Shown here: positions 1-7,558 of the stretch, piece after piece
Layout: each line of letters opens with the position of its first letter
Position numbering within the stretch: the stretch's first letter is position 1
DNA from: an uncultured Prevotellaceae bacterium
Lineage (GTDB): Bacteria > Bacteroidota > Bacteroidia > Bacteroidales > Muribaculaceae
Reading direction: 5' to 3'
NCBI GenBank assembly: GCA_900556245.1
Contig: USOC01000033.1
Span: 1 to 8,488 of the forward strand
Length of the DNA stretch: 8,488 nucleotides
Notes under the pieces: generated by a model
What the model was told of the DNA's origin: nothing
Seen by the model: only the letters and a program-made list of their open reading frames with translations
The model's database searches: none
Translations under genes and position numbers: made by a program

Positions 1-310
1 TGTCAGCTTCGACTGTGGCCGCATCTTTCGCTTCTTCAATCATCTGCGCTTTCATCCGCGCTGCTTCCCGAAGGATGTCCGCCTGTTGCTTTTGTGCTTC
101 AAGGATGAACTTGTCCGCCTCAGCCTTTGCATTGTCCATATGTTCTTTCGCCTCTTGCGCATAAAGCACGCCCTTGTCAATCAAGTCGGCACGGTTGTTC
201 ATCATCAAGATGATGGCAGGCCATGCAAATTTGCCAAGGAGGATGCAAAGCAGCACAAAAACTACAAACATCCAGAACACCAAGCCTAATTCAGGCGTAA
301 ACAGTTCCAT
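1..310 (-). CDS. atpF: ATP synthase F0 subunit b (5' part, runs off the left edge)
   Basis: This is the peripheral-stalk b subunit of F-type ATP synthase, which holds the F1 head still against the membrane a subunit. The first 103 residues are visible, starting MELFTPELGLVFWM from the ATG at 310-308. Residues about 8-31 form the single N-terminal membrane helix, ending in GKFAWPAI. From about residue 38 the chain is a long charged, Ala/Glu/Lys-rich helix (EAKEHMDNAKAEADKF, EAQKQQADILREAARMKAQM) typical of the dimeric stalk. No stop codon is reached, so the C-terminal part lies outside the window. It follows atpE after 18 nt, in the usual a-c-b order, and delta, alpha and gamma genes are expected next. 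No strong ribosome-binding site is seen, which is normal for this phylum. Confidence 0.95.
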   Translation of the reverse strand, partial: MELFTPELGLVFWMFVVFVLLCILLGKFAWPAIILMMNNRADLIDKGVLYAQEAKEHMDNAKAEADKFILEAQKQQADILREAARMKAQMIEEAKDAATVEAD

Positions 311-328
311 CTGCCTAAATTTGTGGGA

Positions 329-592
329 TTAGATAAACAACGACAGAATACAAACAATCACAGCGAAGAGAGCAACACCCTCTACCAAAGCTGCGATAAC
401 GATCATATTACTACGAATGTCACCTGCAGATTCCGGCTGACGCGCGATTGCCTCCATCGCAGAAGCACCAATCTTACCGATACCGATACCCGCTCCGATA
501 GCCGCGATTGAAGCACCTAAACATGCACCTACTTTGTCAAGGCCTAAGGACATAATTGCCTCGGTTGCTTGCGCTAAAATCATTCCTAACAT
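329..592 (-). CDS. atpE: ATP synthase F0 subunit c (proteolipid ring)
   Basis: This 87-residue protein is the rotor-ring subunit that carries ions through F0. Two membrane helices are visible, about residues 18-48 and 60-86, joined by the conserved polar loop ARQPE (50-54). Helix 1 has the glycine/alanine-rich packing run AAIGAGIGIGKIGASA. Glu71 in helix 2 (ALVEGVAL) is the ion-binding carboxylate. The residues that accompany it in Na+ rings are absent: the position of the Ion-binding Gln in helix 1 is Ile38, and the Ser after the carboxylate is Gly72. The ring is therefore predicted to bind H+. The length is normal for the family. It lies 49 nt after atpB and 18 nt before atpF; the preceding gap is AT-rich with no obvious promoter or terminator. 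Confidence 0.97.
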   Translation of the reverse strand: MLGMILAQATEAIMSLGLDKVGACLGASIAAIGAGIGIGKIGASAMEAIARQPESAGDIRSNMIVIAALVEGVALFAVIVCILSLFI

Positions 593-641
593 AGTAATTT
601 ACTTTTTAAATGGTTAATTTTTTATTTGATTTTATTTTTTC

Positions 642-1712
642 CTATTTTGACTCATGAGCTTCGTTATGCCCTTCCTCGTTGACCGCCAACGAAATAAACA
701 GTGTAGAAAGCATCGTGAACACGTAAGCCTGGATGAAACTGATTAAGACGTCAAGCGTCAGCATAAAGAGAGAGAACAACATGGAAACAACGGTTGTTGC
801 TGTTGTCACTCCTGCTCCGAACGGTGCGAAAATAAATATCAACAACGTCAAAACAATGACAATCATGTGTCCGCCCATCATGTTGGCAAACAAACGCACA
901 CACAACGCTGCCGGCTTCGTAAATATACCGAACAACTCTATCAGCGGCATAATCGGCAACGGAAACTTCAACAGCAAAGGCACATCCGGCCAGAAGATAT
1001 CCTTCCAATAGTGCTTGTTCCCTTTCACGTTGGTCACAACAAACGTGCAGAGAGCAAGGACCAGCGTTACAGCCACATTACCGGTGAGGTTGGCGCCTCC
1101 CGGGAATATGACAATCAGTCCAAGCAAGTTCATCGTGAAGATGAAAAAGAAGGCTGTCAGCAGATAGCCGGCAAACTTGGGAGCTTTGTCGCCCAATGTA
1201 CCTTTGACTACCCCTTCATAGATAAACCCGATGAGCGATTCGACTGCCCCAAGTCCCTTACGGGGACATTTCATTCCGTTACGACGATAGAAGCGTACCA
1301 GCGAGAACATCACTGCCATGACTATCAAAGCCGCTATCATCAGTCCGGCAACGTTTTTCGTAATCGAAAGGTCTATCGGACGGGATTCTCCGGCTGCCGT
1401 GAGTTGAACGAGCTTGCCGGCATAGTCACCTTCATGTGAGATGCGGAACGGAACGCCTCTGTCGACGTAGGTTTCTCCTCCGGTTACTCTCGAAGAACTG
1501 AACAAATGCCAACTGCCTGCGTCATCAATCACTATAACTGGCAATGGAATCCGATGCTCATGAGAGAAAGGCACTTCCCAACCATAAGCGTCGCCAAGGT
1601 GATGGAAGATAATCTCTTTCAGATTCATCCCACCGCCCTCATTTTCAGCAGCCTTCGCCGGCAAGGCGACTACGGATACTGCTAAAATCAATATGGCAAG
1701 TACTTTCTTCAT
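642..1712 (-). CDS. atpB: ATP synthase F0 subunit a, with signal-like start and long N-terminal extension
   Basis: Subunit a forms the two ion half-channels beside the c ring. The C-terminal two-thirds is a clear AtpB: membrane segments begin near residue 122, and PLPIMPLIELFGIFTKP (251-267) leads into the helix with the essential Arg273 (CVRLFANMMGGHMIV), followed by SFIQAYVFTML (325-335) with the conserved Gln328. At 356 residues it is longer than the E. coli protein (271). The extra length is N-terminal: a Lys-Lys start and hydrophobic stretch ending LPAKAAE (1-23) look like a signal peptide, followed by about 95 polar residues likely to be periplasmic. This build is familiar in Bacteroidota. 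Aligned to E. coli, Glu219 is His282 and His245 is Asp321, so the acid/base pair is exchanged. The gene starts 4 nt after the atpC stop, suggesting translational coupling. Confidence 0.97.
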   Translation of the reverse strand: MKKVLAILILAVSVVALPAKAAENEGGGMNLKEIIFHHLGDAYGWEVPFSHEHRIPLPVIVIDDAGSWHLFSSSRVTGGETYVDRGVPFRISHEGDYAGKLVQLTAAGESRPIDLSITKNVAGLMIAALIVMAVMFSLVRFYRRNGMKCPRKGLGAVESLIGFIYEGVVKGTLGDKAPKFAGYLLTAFFFIFTMNLLGLIVIFPGGANLTGNVAVTLVLALCTFVVTNVKGNKHYWKDIFWPDVPLLLKFPLPIMPLIELFGIFTKPAALCVRLFANMMGGHMIVIVLTLLIFIFAPFGAGVTTATTVVSMLFSLFMLTLDVLISFIQAYVFTMLSTLFISLAVNEEGHNEAHESK

Positions 1713-1716
1713 ACCG

Positions 1717-1956
1717 CTAATATATGCAGACCGACACTACGTTTCTGTCGACATCGACAATACCGCCTCCGATTTCCATACGCTTGCGTTCGGCATCTCC
1801 GACTGCCTGATACTCGATAAGGCCGCTGCTAAGCACGGATACCAGCGAGGCATGATTCTCAAGCACCGTAAACAACCCGTTGACGCCCGGAAGTGTCACA
1901 AGCGACACCTGACCGTCGAACAAGGTTTTTTCCGCTGAAATCACTTTTAGTGTCAT
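1717..1956 (-). CDS. atpC: ATP synthase F1 subunit epsilon, short form without the C-terminal helices
   Basis: Epsilon sits on the rotor foot, binding gamma and the c ring. The 79 residues cover the N-terminal beta-sandwich only: FDGQVSLVTLPGVNGLFTVL (13-32), then the conserved NHASLVSVL (34-42), and the closing GGGIVDVDRNVVSV (63-76). The protein stops there, whereas E. coli epsilon (about 139 residues) continues into a two-helix domain that can insert into F1 and block ATP hydrolysis. No Ala/Arg-rich helical hairpin is encoded before the stop codon at 1719-1717, and only 4 nt remain before atpB, so this is not an obvious frameshift remnant. Short epsilon subunits of this size are usual in Bacteroidota. 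It lies 20 nt after atpD, in the beta-epsilon order. Loss of epsilon-mediated autoinhibition is an inference. Confidence 0.95.
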   Translation of the reverse strand: MTLKVISAEKTLFDGQVSLVTLPGVNGLFTVLENHASLVSVLSSGLIEYQAVGDAERKRMEIGGGIVDVDRNVVSVCIY

Positions 1957-1976
1957 CTTTTGTTAGTTTAAATTGA

Positions 1977-3491
<1,515 letters not shown>

Positions 3492-3509
3492 TTAAGTAGT
3501 TTCCTTCTC

Positions 3510-4586
3510 TTAAAAATGCAATCCGAATGCCACGACAATCAACATCAATACAAGATTGAACAAGTTGATTGGCAAAAGGTATTTCCATTCAAAAGCCAAC
3601 AATTGGTCGATTCGAAGACGCGGGAACGTCCATTTGAACCAAATAATGATGGCTGAAAGCACTACGGCCTTCCCGACAAACCATACTACCGAAGGAATAT
3701 AGTCCATCACGGCATTGAAGCCTTCCCAGCCGGGAATGTGCAGTGGCATCCAGCCTCCGAAGAAGAGCAGTGTCGCTACACCGGCAACAATAAACAGGTT
3801 CAGGTATTCTGCCAGATAGAACAGACCGAAATGAAGTCCGGAATACTCCGTATGGTAACCGGCTGTCAACTCCGACTCTGCCTCCGGCAAGTCAAACGGA
3901 CCGCGGTTAGTCTCGGCTGTACCGGCAATCATATAGACTATGAAGGCGATGATTGCAGGAATGTGTCCTTGGAATATAAACCACAAGTCTTTCTGTCCTT
4001 CAACAAGCCCACTGACAGACATTGTTCCGGAAAGCAATACGATTGTCATAATCGAAAGACCGATAGACAACTCGTAGCTGACCATCTGTGCGCCGCTTCG
4101 CAACGCACCAATCAACGTAAACTTGTTGTTACTCGACCAGCCTGCAAGCAAAATGCCAAGCACACCAATAGAAGAGACAGCTGTCAGGAAGAAAATACCG
4201 ATGTTAAAATCGATAATCTGCAAGCCGTTACCCCAAGGAAGCACGGCAAACGCCGTAAACGAGGCTGCAATCACCAAGTAAGGAGCCAATGAGAACAAGA
4301 ATTTGTCAATGTTGTTAATAGGAATCAACTCCTTAATCAAAATCTTGAACATGTCTGCGAAACTTTGCAGCAGTCCGAAAGGACCGACACGGTTCGGGCC
4401 GAGACGCCACTGGAACGCACCGCAGAGTTTGCGCTCGAAATAAATGTAGAACAATGCGAGCAACGCATAGACGAGCAGAAGACCGACACCCAACAGCACG
4501 CATTCCACAACGGTTGTCAGCCACGTCGGCATAAACCCGTTGAGCAAGTTGTCGAACCACTCTGTGACTATTCTGAAGTCAAACAT
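3510..4586 (-). CDS. nuoH: NADH-quinone oxidoreductase (complex I) subunit H
   Basis: NuoH (ND1 homologue) is the membrane subunit that forms the quinone-entry chamber with NuoB and NuoD and links quinone reduction to ion pumping. The 358 residues match the family length and have about eight membrane helices. Conserved loops are ERK (51-53) followed by [18 protein letters not shown] (61-78) and KILIKE (81-86), the acidic quinone-site loop [17 protein letters not shown] (224-240) continuing into [10 protein letters not shown] (241-250), and [17 protein letters not shown] (323-339) near the C terminus. It follows nuoCD after 38 nt. In Bacteroides-type nuo clusters the next gene would be nuoI; here the next gene is atpD. 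Function as part of a whole complex therefore depends on nuoI-N genes located elsewhere, or beyond the left edge. Confidence 0.98.
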   Translation of the reverse strand: MFDFRIVTEWFDNLLNGFMPTWLTTVVECVLLGVGLLLVYALLALFYIYFERKLCGAFQWRLGPNRVGPFGLLQSFADMFKILIKELIPINNIDKFLFSLAPYLVIAASFTAFAVLPWGNGLQIIDFNIGIFFLTAVSSIGVLGILLAGWSSNNKFTLIGALRSGAQMVSYELSIGLSIMTIVLLSGTMSVSGLVEGQKDLWFIFQGHIPAIIAFIVYMIAGTAETNRGPFDLPEAESELTAGYHTEYSGLHFGLFYLAEYLNLFIVAGVATLLFFGGWMPLHIPGWEGFNAVMDYIPSVVWFVGKAVVLSAIIIWFKWTFPRLRIDQLLAFEWKYLLPINLFNLVLMLIVVAFGLHF

Positions 4587-4624
4587 AATTATCTGTTTTC
4601 TTGGTTTCTATAATTCAATTAATA

Positions 4625-6244
4625 CTATCTGTCGATATCCGGTACGATATAGTCAAGCGAACCGCCGATGGTAATCAGGTCGGCAATCTTTTCGCCGCGA
4701 GTAAGGCGGTCTACGATGCCGGCAAGACGAAGACATGTCCCGTTTACTTTCATACGGTAAGGATTCTTCTCTCCACGGCTGTCAATATAGACACCGAACG
4801 CTCCGCGGCAAGCCTCTACGCTCTGGAACCAATGCCCCACGGGCAACTTGATTATCTTTGGAACTTTCGCGCAGTAGTCACCTTCGGGAATATTGTCGAC
4901 AAGCTGCTCAAGAATCTTGACAGACTGCTCGATTTCTTTCATTCTGACATAGTAGCGGTCAAACGAATCGCAGCCGTCCATGACAACCTGCTCGAAGTCG
5001 AGTTCACCGTATACGGCATAAGGGTTGTTCTTTCGCAAGTCGCAAGCCCAGCCGGAAGCACGTCCCGACGGACCTGCAACACCGTAGCTTATGGCTTCCT
5101 CACGACTCAACACACCGACATTCCGCAAACGGTTTTGGAAAATGACGTTTCCGGTAACAAGCTGATGATATTCCTTCAAGCGAGAAGGCATAATTGCGAT
5201 AAGGTCTTTGACAGCCTGCACGAAACCGGGATGTATGTCTGCACGCACACCGCCGATGGTGTTATAGTTGAATGTCATGCGCGCACCGCAAGTTTCCTCA
5301 AGAATATTCAGAATGGTCTCTCGCTCACGAAGTCCGTAGAACAGCGCTGTAGTAGCACCGAGGTCCATACAGAAAGTTCCGAAGAACAACAAGTGTGACG
5401 CAATACGCGACAACTCGTCCATCATGACACGAATCACCTGCGCACGACGGGGCACTTCAATGCCAAGAGCCTTTTCGATGCACATGCAGAGACAGTGTTC
5501 ATTGGGCAAAGACGAAAAATAGTCCATACGGTCGTAGAAGTGGACAGTCTGCGGATATGTGAGTTTTTCACAAAGCTTCTCGATACCACGATGAATATAA
5601 CCGCAAATCAGGTCGATTTTCTTCACTTCCTCTCCATCAAGCGAAGTGCGGAAACGGAGCACACCGTGAGTTGCCGGATGCTGCGGACCTATATTGACCA
5701 CAAATTCTCCCGGTTCAAAGACGTTCTTTTTCTCTTCAACGATATTGTCGTTCTCATCCTCTCGGTAAGAGACAGTTGTATCATCAACCTCTTCGTGATA
5801 AAGACGAACAGGGTTCAGTTCCGGACTTTCGTCATAATCCTTTCTAAAAGGAAATCCCACCCAGTCATTGCGCAGGAACAGACGGCGCATATCGGGGTGG
5901 TTGACAAACTTAATGCCGTAAAAATCATAAACCTCACGCTCTTCAATCTGAGCCACATGCCAGATATCGGACACGCTGTGAAGCATAGGGTTCTCGCGGT
6001 CGGCGGTAGCCACTTTCACGGATACTGTCGAATGGTCGGTTGTCGACTTCAGATAGTAGACGCAACCCAACTCTTCGCCCCAGTCCTCGCCGACAAGAGC
6101 CTCAAGCCAATCGTAGCCGGCTTTTTTCAACGTCTCGGCTACGGCATGCCACTTATTATCGGGAACAACGGCGTATGCCACCTCGTTTTCCTCATAGACA
6201 GCCTCAGGACAAACCTTGCCGATCAATTCTTTTATATCTACCAT
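4625..6244 (-). CDS. nuoCD: NADH-quinone oxidoreductase fused subunit C/D
   Basis: This 539-residue protein is a natural fusion of NuoC and NuoD, parts of the hydrophilic arm where ubiquinone or menaquinone is reduced. The NuoC domain (about 1-150) carries its signature EREVYDFYGIKFVNHPDMRR (102-121). A charged linker (about 151-180) leads to the NuoD domain, which begins NIGPQHPATHGVLRF (184-198). The His pair in HPATH (189, 193) and Tyr242 in DRMDYFSSLPNEH match the quinone-binding positions known from other complex I enzymes. Other conserved stretches are CGYIHRGIEKL (214-224), GPSGRASG (391-398) and the terminal SLDYIVPDIDR. Fused NuoCD is also found in E. coli and is standard in Bacteroides. 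The gene lies 20 nt after nuoB. No nuoE, nuoF or nuoG follows it. Confidence 0.98.
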   Translation of the reverse strand: MVDIKELIGKVCPEAVYEENEVAYAVVPDNKWHAVAETLKKAGYDWLEALVGEDWGEELGCVYYLKSTTDHSTVSVKVATADRENPMLHSVSDIWHVAQIEEREVYDFYGIKFVNHPDMRRLFLRNDWVGFPFRKDYDESPELNPVRLYHEEVDDTTVSYREDENDNIVEEKKNVFEPGEFVVNIGPQHPATHGVLRFRTSLDGEEVKKIDLICGYIHRGIEKLCEKLTYPQTVHFYDRMDYFSSLPNEHCLCMCIEKALGIEVPRRAQVIRVMMDELSRIASHLLFFGTFCMDLGATTALFYGLRERETILNILEETCGARMTFNYNTIGGVRADIHPGFVQAVKDLIAIMPSRLKEYHQLVTGNVIFQNRLRNVGVLSREEAISYGVAGPSGRASGWACDLRKNNPYAVYGELDFEQVVMDGCDSFDRYYVRMKEIEQSVKILEQLVDNIPEGDYCAKVPKIIKLPVGHWFQSVEACRGAFGVYIDSRGEKNPYRMKVNGTCLRLAGIVDRLTRGEKIADLITIGGSLDYIVPDIDR

Positions 6245-6264
6245 ATATTATGTATGCGTTATTT

Positions 6265-6885
6265 TTATTCTTGTACGTGTTCTTCTTTTGCAATTTCTGG
6301 ATTTTCTCTAAAGAAGTCCTCACGGGTGCGTTTCCGGTTGACGCCTCCGAAGAATCGCTCTACCTTCACCTTGCGTTGCAACTGCATCAGTCCGTAGAAC
6401 ATTGCTTCCGGACGAGGAGGGCAACCGGGAATAAAGACATCGACAGGCACTATCGTGTCAATTCCCTTGACAACGTGATAGGAATTGCGGAACGGACCTC
6501 CCGAAACAGCGCAACCGCCTACGGCAATCACATATTTCGGCTCAGCCAACTGCTCATAAAGACGTCGGAAGACTGGAGCCATACGATAGACAATCGTACC
6601 TGCGACCATCATAAAGTCTGCCTGACGCGGACTCGAACGAGCCACCTCAAAGCCAAAACGAGCCATATCGTAGCGGGCTGCGCCAAGGGAGATAAACTCA
6701 ATACCACAGCAGCTCGTAGCAAACGTCAGCGGCCAAAGCGAGTTGGAGCGCCCCCAGTTAATTAACTGATCGAGTTTGCCGACAACAACGTTTGTCCCCG
6801 ACTCTTTCAGCTGGGCGACCAAGTTGTCGATATACTCATTGTCATTGAAGTCTTCGCGCTTCATTCCCTTAATTTTCACTTCCAT
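6265..6885 (-). CDS. nuoB: NADH-quinone oxidoreductase subunit B (cluster N2)
   Basis: NuoB holds [4Fe-4S] cluster N2, the last electron carrier before quinone. From the chosen start the protein has 206 residues. The four N2 ligands are Cys59 and Cys60 in ATSCCGIEF, Cys125 in AVGGCAVSGGPF, and Cys155 in FIPGCPPRPEA. The tandem Cys-Cys pair is diagnostic of the family. The open frame extends 21 codons upstream to another ATG (6948), but I prefer the ATG at 6885-6883 because the sequence AAAGGAG lies 7 nt before it and because a normal NuoB begins near there. This start overlaps the end of nuoA by 10 nt, which suggests translational coupling. The C-terminal tail after VERFFGGVNRKR is charged and variable. 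The nuoCD gene follows after 20 nt. Confidence 0.97.
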   Translation of the reverse strand: MEVKIKGMKREDFNDNEYIDNLVAQLKESGTNVVVGKLDQLINWGRSNSLWPLTFATSCCGIEFISLGAARYDMARFGFEVARSSPRQADFMMVAGTIVYRMAPVFRRLYEQLAEPKYVIAVGGCAVSGGPFRNSYHVVKGIDTIVPVDVFIPGCPPRPEAMFYGLMQLQRKVKVERFFGGVNRKRTREDFFRENPEIAKEEHVQE

Positions 6886-7250
6886 TGCAATGCTCCTTTC
6901 CGCCAAGCGTATGCCAGCCCTAAGATTAAAACGAATAAGAATACGCACACGGCAAGTATGCTTTCAACGCCCATACTTTTGGCAATCACCGCCCATGGGA
7001 ACAAGAACACGGTTTCCACATCAAACATCAGAAACAGGATGGCAAACAGGTAGTAGCCGACCTTGAACTGAACCATACTCTCTCCCCGGGTTGGGATACC
7101 ACACTCGTAAGCCTCCCCTTTCTGCGGAGCATAGGATCGGGGACCGATTAACGCAGCCAACGACAGACCTATTACCACGAGGGCAACGCCGGTCAAAACC
7201 GCCACAAGGGCTGTCGAGGTGCTTTCAATACCAAATATTGACAAATCCAT
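6876..7250 (-). CDS. nuoA: NADH-quinone oxidoreductase subunit A
   Basis: NuoA (ND3 homologue) is a small membrane subunit next to NuoH whose long loop reaches towards the quinone site. The 124 residues contain three membrane helices (about 13-35, 65-90 and 95-116). The loop after helix 1 has the hallmark AYECGIPTRG, with Cys50 at the position of the ND3 loop cysteine; E. coli has Ser there. Helix 2 carries FDVETVFLFPWA with conserved Asp77 and Glu79. The start is the ATG at 7250-7248, the only sensible one. It is the first gene of the minus-strand cluster and its TGA stop (6878-6876) lies inside the beginning of nuoB. A promoter-like sequence is found about 125 nt upstream in the divergent intergenic region. 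Confidence 0.97.
   Translation of the reverse strand: MDLSIFGIESTSTALVAVLTGVALVVIGLSLAALIGPRSYAPQKGEAYECGIPTRGESMVQFKVGYYLFAILFLMFDVETVFLFPWAVIAKSMGVESILAVCVFLFVLILGLAYAWRKGALQWK
6893..6899 (-). promoter_or_regulatory. Shine-Dalgarno-like site that supports the nuoB start
   Basis: On the minus strand the sequence reads AAAGGAG, 7 nt before the ATG at 6885-6883. It lies inside the nuoA coding region. Strong sites of this type are uncommon in Bacteroidota, and the other genes here show none. It favours the 206-residue NuoB over the longer open frame. Confidence 0.6.
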
Positions 7251-7375
7251 CTATTTATAATTACTTTAAGTTTTCCACGCACAAACAAGAAAAACGAAAG
7301 TAAAACCGCTTAATATCACACGATTATACTCTCTATCTTCCCATATTTACTTATTCCTGCGCATTTTACGCACTG

Positions 7376-7411
7376 CAAATATAACAATTCTTTCTTTCTC
7401 GGAAAGACAAA
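7376..7411 (-). promoter_or_regulatory. Candidate promoter for the nuoA-B-CD-H-atp cluster
   Basis: On the minus strand, TATATTTG at 7383-7376 matches the Bacteroidota -7 consensus TAnnTTTG at every defined position. Upstream candidates for the -33 element are TTTC at 7405-7402 (18-nt spacer) or TTTG at 7411-7408 (24-nt spacer). Neither is ideal, as the usual spacing is about 19-21 nt. Transcription would start near 7369. The -7 match is strong and the -33 assignment weak. Confidence 0.55.
7393..7407. repeat. 15-bp inverted repeat upstream of the nuoA promoter
   Basis: TCTTTC (7393-7398), a 3-nt centre, then GAAAGA (7402-7407) form a perfect 6-bp dyad. It overlaps the candidate -33 region of the nuoA promoter, so it could be a protein-binding site. 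It lies in a pyrimidine-rich run, so chance symmetry is possible. Confidence 0.35.
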
Positions 7412-7486
7412 AAAACAATTAATTCTCTGAAGAAGCTAATTTTTCACATTTCCGGCAGTTTGCAAACAGAATAAAAGTCCATGGAA

Positions 7487-7506
7487 AATCACCAAATTTA
7501 GTGATT
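7487..7506. promoter_or_regulatory. 20-bp near-perfect palindrome, candidate operator of the receptor gene
   Basis: The arms AATCAC (7487-7492) and GTGATT (7501-7506) are perfect inverses, and the eight central bases continue the symmetry except for one pair (C7493 with A7500). Nine of ten base pairs therefore match. It overlaps the first bases of the candidate -33 element (7504-7507) of the receptor promoter, a typical repressor position. The half-site does not match the CRP half-site (orientation reversed) or the Fur box. The binding protein is unknown. Confidence 0.5.
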
Positions 7507-7535
7507 GCAGGCAAAAGAATAAATCTGTTACTTTG
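7504..7535 (+). promoter_or_regulatory. Candidate promoter of the TonB-dependent receptor gene
   Basis: TTACTTTG at 7528-7535 matches the Bacteroidota -7 consensus TAnnTTTG except at the second base. ATTG at 7504-7507 is a 3 of 4 match to the -33 element TTTG, with a 20-nt spacer, which is in the preferred range. Transcription would start near 7542, leaving a leader of only about 17 nt before the TTG start codon. Confidence 0.6.
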
Positions 7536-7558
7536 CACCTAATTAAATTAAGAGTGTT

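Larger units (their letters stand above)
7251..7558. other. Divergent intergenic region between nuoA and the receptor gene
   Basis: This 308-bp AT-rich stretch separates the minus-strand nuo-atp cluster from the plus-strand receptor gene. I see no coding sequence, tRNA or clear terminator in it. It holds one promoter-like sequence for each direction, a 15-bp dyad near the nuoA promoter, a short perfect palindrome GTTTGCAAAC at 7458-7467, and a 20-bp near-perfect palindrome at the receptor promoter. The interval between the predicted nuo start site (about 7369) and the nuoA ATG would give a leader of about 120 nt with no recognisable riboswitch or strong hairpin. Confidence 0.8.

Noticed and set aside
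593..641. AT-rich gap between atpB and atpE as a possible terminator or promoter
   Set aside because: No GC-rich stem is present and no good -33/-7 pair; 49 nt is compatible with one operon.
4601..5398. Long plus-strand open frame (265 codons) opposite nuoCD and the nuoH-nuoCD gap
   Set aside because: It is antisense to a well-conserved gene, has no recognisable motifs and is explained by codon bias of the real gene.
5495..6397. Long plus-strand open frame (300 codons) opposite nuoCD and nuoB
   Set aside because: Antisense to conserved coding sequence, and its product shows no family features.
6886..6948. Upstream extension of nuoB by 21 codons
   Set aside because: It overlaps nuoA extensively and has no NuoB-like sequence; the ATG at 6885 has a good ribosome-binding site.
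7358..7372. TGCG-N7-CGCA inverted repeat near the predicted nuoA transcription start
   Set aside because: The arms are only 4 bp with an A-T-rich loop; this is expected by chance.
7458..7467. GTTTGCAAAC, a perfect 10-bp palindrome
   Set aside because: It is short and not placed at either predicted promoter; recorded in the intergenic entry but not claimed as a site.
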